From contig CAXNKG010000027.1 of NCBI GenBank assembly GCA_964202965.1, positions 1 to 40,345 of the forward strand: a stretch of DNA of 40,345 nt, in the 5' to 3' direction. Shown here piece by piece: positions 1-8,263 of this stretch. The stretch is from CAXNKG01 sp964202965 (lineage in GTDB: Bacteria > Acidobacteriota > Vicinamibacteria > Vicinamibacterales > UBA2999). The position numbers were made by a program, and so were the translations under genes. Under the pieces are notes generated by a model, which was not told where the DNA came from, searched no databases, and saw only the letters and a program-made list of their open reading frames with translations. Position 1 is the stretch's first letter, and each line of letters begins with the position of its first letter.

Positions 1-375
1 GTCCGCGGCCTTCATCCCCGCATCACTGGCGCGTAGCGCCCGTTCTCGAAGATCCATGGAATATGCGCGCATCGGCCCTCCCGTGTTGTGCACGCAGAAG
101 TACCATGGCGCACCCGGGTCGTACAAGAGCTATCTGAAAAGCGCTTTAACGCCGCGGCGCCATAGTTAGCGAGCTCACGGACCGTCTGGGCCAACGCTTC
201 CCGTTGTCGTGCAGTCAATCGTACCATCGTCGCTCCGGAGCCACCTGAGGCGAAAGACGTACCTGTGCGAATTCCGAATGAACTTCGTTTCTCGCGGCCA
301 AGGTACGCAGTTCTGGCGGTGCCGTCAGTCGACGATGATCGTCGTTCCGGCGCTTTTCATAGTTACAATCCACGC
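1..375. other. Left-edge stretch with no convincing gene
   Basis: No reading frame here looks like an intact gene. On the minus strand, bases 227 to 12 can encode 71 residues starting MVRLTARQREALAQTVRELA. That start resembles the amphipathic N-terminus of small bacterial membrane-associated proteins, but after about residue 28 the sequence becomes Cys/Arg-rich and featureless. This fits a decayed or frameshifted remnant, or chance. A palindrome GACGAT-g-ATCGTC lies at 331-343, just upstream of the promoter-like hexamer of the next gene. It could be an operator, but nothing supports a specific regulator. Confidence 0.3.
364..369 (+). promoter_or_regulatory. Candidate -10 box (TACAAT) for the SDR gene
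   Basis: TACAAT lies six bases before the GTG at 376, and there is no Shine-Dalgarno sequence between them. If used, transcription would begin at or next to the start codon, giving a leaderless mRNA. No good -35 hexamer is visible. The same geometry recurs before several genes in this window. Confidence 0.4.
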
Positions 376-1152
376 GTGAACGCCCTGGAGCTCTTCGACC
401 TCTCCGGAAAGGTCGCACTCGTCACCGGAGGCTCGCGCGGACTCGGCCTCGAGATCGCAACCGGACTTGGTGAAGCAGGCGCGAAGGTCGCCATCACCGC
501 CAGGCGCGCCAATTTTCTTGCGTCGGCGGAGGCCGAGCTTCAGTCCAGGGGCATCACCCCGCTCGTCCTCACGTGCGACGTGACCTCGCCCGAGCAGATT
601 GCGGACGCGGTCGCCGCCACGATCACCGCGTTCGGGCGGATCGATATTCTGGTGAACAACGCGGGGATGGCGTGGGCCGCGCCGGCGGACACGATGCCGC
701 TCGACAAGTGGCGGCAGGTCATGGAGACCAATGCCACCGGCTGCTTTCTGATGACGCAGGCGGTCGGCCGCGAAATGATCCGCGCGGGAGGCGGCGGCGC
801 GATCGTGAACACCGCGTCCTATGTCGCGGCCATGGGCAGTCCGTCCGACATCGTCGATGCAGTCGCCTACACGGCCAGCAAGGGCGCCGTCGTCAGCATG
901 ACGCGCGATTTCGCGGTGAAGTGGGCTCGCCACGGGATCCGTGTGAACGCCGTGGCACCGGGGTATTTCGACACGCGCCTCTCATCGGGTGTGCTCAGCC
1001 ACGCGAAGGAGCGCATTGAAGCGATGACACCGTTGCGCCGCATCGGGAGGCCCGGCGAATTGAAGGGGGCCGTGGTATTCCTCGCGTCGCCCGCCGCCGC
1101 CTACGTGACAGGGCACATCCTCGCCGTCGACGGCGGGATGATGGCGCTATGA
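376..1152 (+). CDS. SDR family oxidoreductase (FabG-like)
   Basis: Short-chain dehydrogenase/reductase of 258 residues, the usual classical SDR length. The Rossmann cofactor motif TGGSRGLG is at residues 17-24, NNAG at 94-97, catalytic Ser148, and YxxxK as Tyr165/Lys169. The C-terminus (GHILAVDGG) is typical of FabG-like enzymes. The frame stays open to a GTG at 265, but those 37 extra residues lack SDR character, and the fold begins right after the GTG at 376 (VNALELFDLSGKVALVTGG), so 376 is chosen. The substrate cannot be told. The next gene, an acyl-CoA synthetase, starts 16 bases downstream, so a role in acyl or alcohol oxidation in the cytoplasm is plausible. Confidence 0.88.
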   Translation: MNALELFDLSGKVALVTGGSRGLGLEIATGLGEAGAKVAITARRANFLASAEAELQSRGITPLVLTCDVTSPEQIADAVAATITAFGRIDILVNNAGMAWAAPADTMPLDKWRQVMETNATGCFLMTQAVGREMIRAGGGGAIVNTASYVAAMGSPSDIVDAVAYTASKGAVVSMTRDFAVKWARHGIRVNAVAPGYFDTRLSSGVLSHAKERIEAMTPLRRIGRPGELKGAVVFLASPAAAYVTGHILAVDGGMMAL

Positions 1153-1168
1153 GAGGTACCGGAGGTAC

Positions 1169-2740
1169 ATGGAAGTTCCACTGACCCCTCTGGAGTTCGG
1201 GCGGCGCGCCCGGCGGCTGTATGGCGAGCGGCTCGCCGTCGTCGATGGCGACCGACGATTCACGTACGCGCAGTTCTTCGACCGCTGCGACAGATGGTCG
1301 GGGGTCCTCCAGTCGTTCGGCATCGGCCGGGGCGATCGCGTCGCCTACATTGCGCCCAACACGCACGCCCAGCTCGAGTCGTTCTATGCCGTCCCGCAGA
1401 TTGGTGCGGTCCTGGTGCCGCTGAACTACCGTCTGACGGCCGACGATTTCGCCTACATGATCGGCCATTCTGGCGCCCGCGTCGTCTGCGTCCACGGAGA
1501 CTATCTGGATGCGATCGACAGCGTCCGCGATCGACTGTCCGGCGTCGAGCGCTTCGTGGCGCTCGAGGGCGCCAGGGACGGCTGGATCGGCTACGAGACG
1601 GCGATTGCGTCAGCTGCGCCGGTGGTGGCACCGGTCGAGATCGGCGAGCGCGATCTGCTGACGATTAACTACACCAGCGGCACGACCTCGCGGCCGAAGG
1701 GCGTGATGATCACGCATCGCAACGCGTACATGAATGCGGTCGGGACGCTGATTCATCAGCCGATGAGCACCGCGGACCGATACCTGTGGACTCTGCCGAT
1801 GTTTCACGCGAACGGGTGGACGTTCACCTGGATCGTGACCGCCGCCGGGGGAACCCACGTCTGCCTCCGGAAAGTCGATCCGGCGGTCGTCTTCCCGCTG
1901 ATGGCCACCGAGTCGGTGACGATGCTCTGTGCGGCGCCGACGGTGCTGATCTCGCTGGCCAATGCCTCCGAGTCCCTTCGTGCCCAGGCGCCGCGCGGGG
2001 TACGCGTGGTGACGGCCGGCGCGCCACCATCGGCTGCCACGATTCAACGCATGGAAGAGGATCTTGGCTGGACGGTGACGCACGCCTACGGACTTACCGA
2101 AACAGCCCCATTGATCACCGTGTGCGAACCCCGTCCGGAACATGCCCTGCTCGCCCCTGAGGAGCGCGCGACCATCAAGGCACGCCAGGGTGTCGAGCTC
2201 GTCACGTCCGGCGAGCTGCGCGTCGTCGATGACGAGGGACACGAGGTGCGGCCAGACGGTGCGACGCTTGGCGAGATTGTCGTCCGCGGAAACGTGGTGA
2301 TGGCCGGGTACTACAACGACCCGGAGGCGACCGCGAACGTGATCCGTGACGGATGGTTCCACAGCGGCGACGCCGCGGTCGTGCATCCTGACGGGTACGT
2401 CGAGATCCGCGACCGGTTCAAGGACGTCATCATCAGCGGCGGGGAGAACATCTCGTCTGTTGAGGTCGAAGGCGTGCTGATGCGGCATCCGGCAGTGCAG
2501 GAAGTCGGCGTAGTGGGGGTGCCTGACGAGCGCTGGGGAGAAGTCCCCCATGCATTCGTCGTGCTGAGAGCCGGTGGCTCGGCAACCGGCGACGACCTGA
2601 TCGCGTTCGTCAGGGATCGGCTCGCGCATTTCAAGGCGCCACGTGGCGTCAGTTTCATCCCGGAACTGCCAAAGACCGCCACCGGGAAGATCCAGAAATT
2701 CGTGCTGAGAGCAGGGCGCGCGGCCATCGCGCCGCAGTAG
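1169..2740 (+). CDS. AMP-forming acyl-CoA synthetase
   Basis: Member of the ANL adenylating superfamily, 523 residues, full length. It activates a carboxylic acid with ATP to an acyl-AMP and then forms the CoA thioester. The P-loop-like motif YTSGTTSRPKG starts at Tyr168. The A5 region (YGLTETAP), the hinge-region motif (GWFHSGDAAV) and the C-terminal catalytic lysine in KTATGKIQK (Lys507) are all present. A GGAGG Shine-Dalgarno lies four bases before the ATG. The sequence resembles the medium/long-chain fatty-acyl-CoA ligase (FadD3/AlkK-like) group, but chain length is not predictable. The short gap after the SDR gene suggests one transcript. Confidence 0.9.
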   Translation: MEVPLTPLEFGRRARRLYGERLAVVDGDRRFTYAQFFDRCDRWSGVLQSFGIGRGDRVAYIAPNTHAQLESFYAVPQIGAVLVPLNYRLTADDFAYMIGHSGARVVCVHGDYLDAIDSVRDRLSGVERFVALEGARDGWIGYETAIASAAPVVAPVEIGERDLLTINYTSGTTSRPKGVMITHRNAYMNAVGTLIHQPMSTADRYLWTLPMFHANGWTFTWIVTAAGGTHVCLRKVDPAVVFPLMATESVTMLCAAPTVLISLANASESLRAQAPRGVRVVTAGAPPSAATIQRMEEDLGWTVTHAYGLTETAPLITVCEPRPEHALLAPEERATIKARQGVELVTSGELRVVDDEGHEVRPDGATLGEIVVRGNVVMAGYYNDPEATANVIRDGWFHSGDAAVVHPDGYVEIRDRFKDVIISGGENISSVEVEGVLMRHPAVQEVGVVGVPDERWGEVPHAFVVLRAGGSATGDDLIAFVRDRLAHFKAPRGVSFIPELPKTATGKIQKFVLRAGRAAIAPQ

Positions 2741-2762
2741 GATCAAGCCGTCTGGAGCCGAC

Positions 2763-3371
2763 ATGAAGCCACTGTTGCGTACGGTCGTTCTCGCCCTGCT
2801 GCTCGTCCCGTCGACCGGCTCCGCCCAGGGCCGGTTCATCGGGGTCGATGACGACCCCGCGCTGGGCGATCCGAAGGCACCCGTCACCATCATCGAGTTC
2901 GGCGATTACCAGTGCCCCTATTGCCGCGTGTTCTGGCGGGAGACGTTTCCGCGGCTGAAGAAGGAATACATCGATACCGGGAAGGTGCGGTTCATCTACC
3001 GTGACTACCCGCAGGCCGTGCATCAGGAAGCGATGCTATCGGCGATGGCGGCCGAGTGCGCGGACGATCAGGGGAAGTACTACGAGTTTCACGACAAGGT
3101 CTTCAGGGAGCAGGACCGGCGAGGCCGCGACGTCGTGCGCTTCCGCGCGCCGGAGCTGAAACGCTGGGCTGCCGACATCAAGCTGGATGCCGCAGCCTTC
3201 AACGCGTGCCTTGACGAGGAGCGGCACAAGGACGAAGTGTCGAAGGACTACAAGGACCTCGAGGGTCTGGGCTTCGAGGGAACGCCGATCTTCTTCGTCA
3301 ACGGGCGCGTGCTCGCCGGCGCGCACCCGTTTGCCACGTTCCAGAAAGTAATCGAGGAGTTCCTGAAGTAG
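2763..3371 (+). CDS. Secreted DsbA-family thioredoxin-fold protein
   Basis: Protein of 202 residues with an N-terminal signal peptide (about residues 1-22, ending GSAQ) and a DsbA-like thioredoxin domain. The redox motif is CPYC (Cys51, Cys54), in FGDYQCPYCRVF. The cis-proline region (GFEGTPIFFVNG) and the inserted helical domain are present, as in the Thioredoxin_4 group (BdbD/DsbA-like). It probably acts outside the cytoplasmic membrane as a thiol:disulfide oxidoreductase, perhaps helping the exported cytochromes encoded nearby. A GGAG motif precedes the ATG. It starts 22 bases after the acyl-CoA synthetase and may be co-transcribed. Confidence 0.88.
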   Translation: MKPLLRTVVLALLLVPSTGSAQGRFIGVDDDPALGDPKAPVTIIEFGDYQCPYCRVFWRETFPRLKKEYIDTGKVRFIYRDYPQAVHQEAMLSAMAAECADDQGKYYEFHDKVFREQDRRGRDVVRFRAPELKRWAADIKLDAAAFNACLDEERHKDEVSKDYKDLEGLGFEGTPIFFVNGRVLAGAHPFATFQKVIEEFLK

Positions 3372-3430
3372 ATCAGGGCGCCACATCGCTTAACACGGCG
3401 GCCAGCCCGCGTCCAGCGTTCTTTTTCGAC

Positions 3431-3436
3431 TAGAAT
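3431..3436 (+). promoter_or_regulatory. Candidate -10 box (TAGAAT) for the PFOR gene
   Basis: TAGAAT lies in the 135-base gap between the DsbA-like gene and the oxidoreductase. It would give a leader of about 65 bases. No clear -35 hexamer is seen at the proper distance. The downstream ATG at 3507 has its own GGAGG Shine-Dalgarno. Confidence 0.3.
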
Positions 3437-3506
3437 TAGTGTTTCAAGCCGGCAAGCGGCTTTCTGTGAAAAATTTCCCACGGTATCCAGCCGCGGAGGC
3501 CGGTCC

Positions 3507-6500
3507 ATGAAGTCGAGACCTCGGTTCCCAGGGATTCGCGTCACCGCCAACGGTAATCAGCTCGTTTCGTACCACACGGAAGCCCGTATCGCGGATGCGG
3601 GTGTCTTCTATCCCATTACTCCGTCAACTGAAGGCGGCGAGCTGTATCAGCAGGCGTTCGCCGAAGGAAAGCTGAACGTCTTCGGCGGCAACACAATCGC
3701 CATTGAGACCGAAGGCGAGCATGCGGCCCAGGGTGGCGCCATCGCGCACTCCGTGTGCGGCAAGCGCGTCGTCAACTACACCTCCGGTCAGGGCATCGTC
3801 TACGGCGTCGAGCAGTACTACCACGCCCCCGGCAAGTGCTCGACGATGGTGCTGGAGGTCGGCGCCCGGGCGCTGACGAAGCACGCGCTCAACGTCCATT
3901 GCGGCCATGACGACGTGTACGGCGCGCTCGACACGGGCTGGATCATCGCGTTCGGCAAGGATGCGCAGCAGACGGCCGACCAGTCGCTCATCGTGCGCCG
4001 CGTGACCGAGCTGTCGCTGACGCCGGCCATGAACGTGATGGACGGCTTCCTCACCACCCACCTGGAGCGGACGTTCTACAAGCACGAGTCGCAGCTGATC
4101 CGCGAGTACCTTGGCGCGCCCGACGACATCATCGACTGCCCGACCGACAGCCAGCGGCAGCTGTTCGGACCGCGCCGGCGGCGCGTGCCGAAGATGATCG
4201 ACCTGGCCAATCCCGTCCTTCTCGGACCGGTGCAGAACCAGGAGCACTACATGCAGGGCGTCGTCGCCCGCCGCGACAACTTCGTCGAGCCGATCCTCGA
4301 GTTCTTCGAGGCGGCGTACAGGGACTTTGCCGAGCTGACCGGCCGGCACTACGGGCTCGTCAGCCAGTACAAGTGCGAGGACGCCGACACCGTGTTCGTC
4401 TCGCTCGGATCGGCTGCCGAGAACATTGAGGCGGCCGTCGACCATCTGCGCGGGCGTGAAAACGCGAAGGTCGGATCGATTCATATCAACGTGTTCCGCC
4501 CCTTTCCCGAAGCCGCCGTCATCAATGCGCTTGCGGGCAAGAAGAACGTCATCATCCTCGAGCGGACCGACGAACCGATGGCGGGCGACAACCCGATGGG
4601 GCGCGACATCCGGACGGCGCTGAACAAGGCGCTGCAGGGCGTCGAGGGGCTGCCGAAGATCTCCGTCGACCAGATGCCCCGCCTCCTGGCCGGCATCTAC
4701 GGGCTCGGCTCACGCGACTTCCGGCCCGAGCACTCGATCGGCGCCTACGAGTTCGCAATCGGCCGGCGCGCGCGCAAGGACGGCAAGACGGCGGCCGACG
4801 GCGCATCGTTCTTCGTCCTTGGCGTGGATCATCCCTACGAGGTGAGATCGGACGACACGCCCTCGCTCCTGCCCGACAAGGCGATTGCCGTCCGGTTCCA
4901 TTCGGTCGGCGGGTGGGGCGCCATCACGACCGGCAAGAACCTGGGCGCCATCATCGGCGACCTCAACGATCTGCTCTACGAGCGCGACAAGGTCGTCGAT
5001 GAATTCGGCAACCCGAAGGAGATCATCCACGTCAGCGCGAACCCGAAGTACGGATCCGAGAAGAAGGGCGCGCCGACGTCGTATTTCATGATTGCGGCGC
5101 CAGAGCGGATCCGGGTCAACTGCGACCTGCGGCACGTCAACGTCGTCCTCTGCTGCGACCCCAAGGCCTTTACCCACACGAACCCGCTCGACGGCATGGC
5201 GGCGGGCGGCTCCCTGGTGTGGGAGTCGGATGAGGAAGGCTCAGCCGCCTGGGAGCGGCTGCCGCTCTGGGCGCGCAAACAGATCATCGACAACAAGATC
5301 CGCGTCTTCACGCTCCCTGGTTTCAAGATTGCCCGCGAAGCGACCGATCGCGGCGACCTGCAGCTCCGCATGCAGGGCAACGCGTTCCTCGGGGCGTTCT
5401 TCTCGGTGTCGCCGATGCTGCAGGAATTCGGCATCACCCCCGAGCAGTTCCGCGACGCCGTCTACAAGCAGTACGTGAAGAAGTTCGGCAAGCTCGGGGA
5501 TGCCGTCGTCACCTCGAACATGGAGGTGATGACGAAGGGCTTCGAGCTCGTGCGCGAGATCGCGGTGGGCCAGCTCGAGGCGGCGGACCGTTCGACGCTG
5601 CGTGGCAAGGCGCTGCTGCCGATGGCGATGCCCGTGAGCTTCGCGGTCTCCGAGGGCTGCGGCAGCGGGTGCCGCTCGATAGAACCGCCGGCGCAACAGG
5701 CGGAGCGCCCCCCGATGACGCGGATTGCCGACTTCGACAGGCAGTTCCGATCGGACTACGGCTACAACCAGCCGGCCAACGCGTACGCGTCGCTCGGCAT
5801 CATGGCGGCCGGCAGCGGCGATACCGCGTCGAAGTACGTGGCCCGGCGCGAGACGCCGCTCTACATCCCCGAGAACTGCACGCAGTGCATGGAGTGCATC
5901 GCGGTCTGTCCCGACACGGCACTGCCCAACTGCTCGCAGGACTTCGACACCCTGCTTCGGACAGCCATCACGAACTACGTGGAGGATCCCTCGGAGCGTC
6001 AGAAGATGCTCGGGCTGGTGCCGGAGATCGACAAGCGGGCGCGCGAGTTGATGCGCGACTCGGTGGCAAAGAACACCGGGACTCCCCTGCAGACGTTCAT
6101 TCGCCAGGTCACCAACGACGTCAACGGCTTCTCCGAGGCCTCCAAGACGCAGTTCTTCAACGTCCTCGACAAGATTCCGATGGCGTATCAGAAGACCAAT
6201 GCGATCTTCGCGACGCCGGAAAAGCGGAAACCTGGCGGCGGTGGTGTCTTTTCGATCTTCGTCTCGGACCTCTGCAAAGGCTGCGCAGCGTGCGTGACTG
6301 CGTGCGGCGAGCACGACGCGCTCCGCATGGTGCAGGAGACCGAGGAGGTCAATGCCGAGCACGAAAGCGGCACGGCATTCCTGAACCTCCTGCCCGACAC
6401 GCCCCAGAAGTATCTCGGCCTCTACAACGATTCGCGGCCGCAGGATTCGAAGACGGCAACGCTGCGCAACATGCTCATGGTGCGCCGCAATTACGACGCC

Positions 6501-8261
6501 CTCGTGTCAGGCGACGGCGCGTGCGCCGGCTGCGGCGAGAAGAGCATCCTTCGCGCCTGCGCGGCCGTGACCGAGGCCTACATGCGGCCGCTCTACCACG
6601 CCAAAGCCGACCGGCTGCGGGCGAAGGCGGATCAACTGGACAAGGACGGCCTCCAGAAGCTGGCCGCCGTCAAGGCGCGCAGCCAGGAGGAATACGACCT
6701 GCTCCACCAGGCTGTTGCGCACCTGCTCATGCGGCTGGGCGGCGAGGACGAGAAGGACACGAAGGGACGAATGGCCGCGCACGGCCCCATCTCGGACCGC
6801 GACCTGATCGACGCCATCACCGCCGTGATGCGGCAGGAAGCCTTCAACCACAGGAACCTGCAGCCGATCGACGGCCGCCTGGCCAACGGCATGTCCGTGA
6901 TGGCGATGGCGGCGCACACCGGCTGCAATACGGTGTACGGGTCGACGCCGCCCAATAATCCGCATCCGTATCCGTGGATGAACTCGCTCTTCCAGGACGG
7001 CATCACGGTCGGCTGGCTCCTCGGCGAGAGCTTCATCGTCGATCACGGACGCCGGTCGGTCATTCCCGAGCGGCTCGCCGATGCGCTGCTGACCCGCGAG
7101 ACGGACGTGATCAACCCGCGCGAGTTCTACGAATACGTCCACTTCACCGACGCGATCATGACCGACCAGGAGATCCTCGAGCTGCCCAAGGTCTGGGTGG
7201 TCGGCGGCGACGGCGGCATGGGCGACATCGGGTACCAGAACATGTCCAAGGTCATCCTGCAGAACCGCCCGAATATCAAGGCGGTCATGCTGGACACGCA
7301 GGTCTACTCCAACACCGGCGGGCAGAATTCCGACTCCACGCCGATGCTGGGCGGCAACGACATGAACGTGTTCGGCGCGGCCACGCAGGGCAAGAACAAC
7401 GAGAAGAAGACGGTCGCCGAGACGTTCCTCGCCGGCCACGGCTCGCCGTTTGTCGCGCAGATCTCGATCGCCAACGCGCCCAAGCTGTACCGGGCCATCC
7501 TCGACGGCATCGAATACCGCGGCACATCCTTCCTCCAGTGCTTCACGACCTGCCAGCCGGAGCACGGCGTGGCGGATGACATGGCCCTGACGCAGGCCCA
7601 GCGCGTGCGCGATTCCCGCGGGGCGCCGGAATTCGTGTTCAACCCGAGGCTCGGCGAGACCTACCCGGAAGCGCTCGACCTGAAGGGGAATCCGTCGATT
7701 GAGATGGACTGGTACGAGGCGAAGTTCAAGACGACCAACGAGCCCTATCGCTACACCGTGGCCCACTGGTGTGCGACCGAGGCGCGGTTCCGCAACCACC
7801 TGAAGAAGCTCAAGCCTGAAGACGCGAGCACGTTCATTCCGCTGGAGAACATGCTCGTCCGGATCACGCAGCAGGATGTCGTCTACCGGCGCTATCTGGT
7901 GGCCGGCCATCGGTCGTTCGTGCCCGACTTCGGCGTCTACATCAAGGTCCAGGAATCACACGGCAAGGTCGAGTACCGGCTGCTCTCACGCCAACTCGTG
8001 CTCTTCTGCGTGGAGCGCCGGAAGGCATGGCGGATGCTGCAGAGCAAGGCGGGCATCGAAAATCGCGAGTACAAGGCGCAGCGTGCGCTGCTGGCGGATG
8101 TCGACGCGGGCAAGATTTCGAAGGCGGACCTGTTCGCCCACGCCGAGCTGATGCTGAAAGAGCGGATGCAGGCCGCGGCGGCGCAGAAGACCGCCGCACC
8201 CGCGGTCCACGCGCCGGTGGTCGCCGCGCCGCAGCCGGCGGCCAGCGCAACGGTCTCCTGA
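3507..8261 (+). CDS. nifJ: Pyruvate:ferredoxin (flavodoxin) oxidoreductase, long form
   Basis: Single-chain 2-oxoacid:acceptor oxidoreductase that would convert pyruvate and CoA to acetyl-CoA and CO2, passing electrons to ferredoxin or flavodoxin. In order: alpha/pyrimidine-binding domain with YPITPSTEGGE near residue 35; domain II and the gamma domain (GGWGAITTGKNLG); two 4Fe-4S ferredoxin motifs starting at Cys791 (CTQCMECIAVC) and Cys923 (CKGCAACVTAC); then the TPP domain with GDGACAGCGEKS near residue 1003 and GGDGGMGDIG near 1232. The protein has 1584 residues, against about 1170-1240 for familiar NifJ proteins. The extra length lies between the two ferredoxin motifs, after CAGC (a charged helical insert), and in a C-terminal extension of roughly 130 residues ending in an Ala/Pro-rich tail. 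The ATG follows a GGAGG. Substrate choice is by family resemblance. Confidence 0.9.
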   Translation: MKSRPRFPGIRVTANGNQLVSYHTEARIADAGVFYPITPSTEGGELYQQAFAEGKLNVFGGNTIAIETEGEHAAQGGAIAHSVCGKRVVNYTSGQGIVYGVEQYYHAPGKCSTMVLEVGARALTKHALNVHCGHDDVYGALDTGWIIAFGKDAQQTADQSLIVRRVTELSLTPAMNVMDGFLTTHLERTFYKHESQLIREYLGAPDDIIDCPTDSQRQLFGPRRRRVPKMIDLANPVLLGPVQNQEHYMQGVVARRDNFVEPILEFFEAAYRDFAELTGRHYGLVSQYKCEDADTVFVSLGSAAENIEAAVDHLRGRENAKVGSIHINVFRPFPEAAVINALAGKKNVIILERTDEPMAGDNPMGRDIRTALNKALQGVEGLPKISVDQMPRLLAGIYGLGSRDFRPEHSIGAYEFAIGRRARKDGKTAADGASFFVLGVDHPYEVRSDDTPSLLPDKAIAVRFHSVGGWGAITTGKNLGAIIGDLNDLLYERDKVVDEFGNPKEIIHVSANPKYGSEKKGAPTSYFMIAAPERIRVNCDLRHVNVVLCCDPKAFTHTNPLDGMAAGGSLVWESDEEGSAAWERLPLWARKQIIDNKIRVFTLPGFKIAREATDRGDLQLRMQGNAFLGAFFSVSPMLQEFGITPEQFRDAVYKQYVKKFGKLGDAVVTSNMEVMTKGFELVREIAVGQLEAADRSTLRGKALLPMAMPVSFAVSEGCGSGCRSIEPPAQQAERPPMTRIADFDRQFRSDYGYNQPANAYASLGIMAAGSGDTASKYVARRETPLYIPENCTQCMECIAVCPDTALPNCSQDFDTLLRTAITNYVEDPSERQKMLGLVPEIDKRARELMRDSVAKNTGTPLQTFIRQVTNDVNGFSEASKTQFFNVLDKIPMAYQKTNAIFATPEKRKPGGGGVFSIFVSDLCKGCAACVTACGEHDALRMVQETEEVNAEHESGTAFLNLLPDTPQKYLGLYNDSRPQDSKTATLRNMLMVRRNYDALVSGDGACAGCGEKSILRACAAVTEAYMRPLYHAKADRLRAKADQLDKDGLQKLAAVKARSQEEYDLLHQAVAHLLMRLGGEDEKDTKGRMAAHGPISDRDLIDAITAVMRQEAFNHRNLQPIDGRLANGMSVMAMAAHTGCNTVYGSTPPNNPHPYPWMNSLFQDGITVGWLLGESFIVDHGRRSVIPERLADALLTRETDVINPREFYEYVHFTDAIMTDQEILELPKVWVVGGDGGMGDIGYQNMSKVILQNRPNIKAVMLDTQVYSNTGGQNSDSTPMLGGNDMNVFGAATQGKNNEKKTVAETFLAGHGSPFVAQISIANAPKLYRAILDGIEYRGTSFLQCFTTCQPEHGVADDMALTQAQRVRDSRGAPEFVFNPRLGETYPEALDLKGNPSIEMDWYEAKFKTTNEPYRYTVAHWCATEARFRNHLKKLKPEDASTFIPLENMLVRITQQDVVYRRYLVAGHRSFVPDFGVYIKVQESHGKVEYRLLSRQLVLFCVERRKAWRMLQSKAGIENREYKAQRALLADVDAGKISKADLFAHAELMLKERMQAAAAQKTAAPAVHAPVVAAPQPAASATVS

Positions 8262-8263
8262 CG

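Noticed and set aside
1..227. Integron attC or att site near the left edge
   Set aside because: A GTTAGC word occurs, but no paired core sites or suitable palindrome are visible.
265..375. Longer N-terminus for the SDR gene
   Set aside because: The extra 37 residues do not match SDR proteins, and the GTG at 376 sits right at the expected start with a -10 box before it.
1610..2893. Leftward open frame of 427 codons
   Set aside because: Antisense of the acyl-CoA synthetase; composition is shadow-like and no motif is present.
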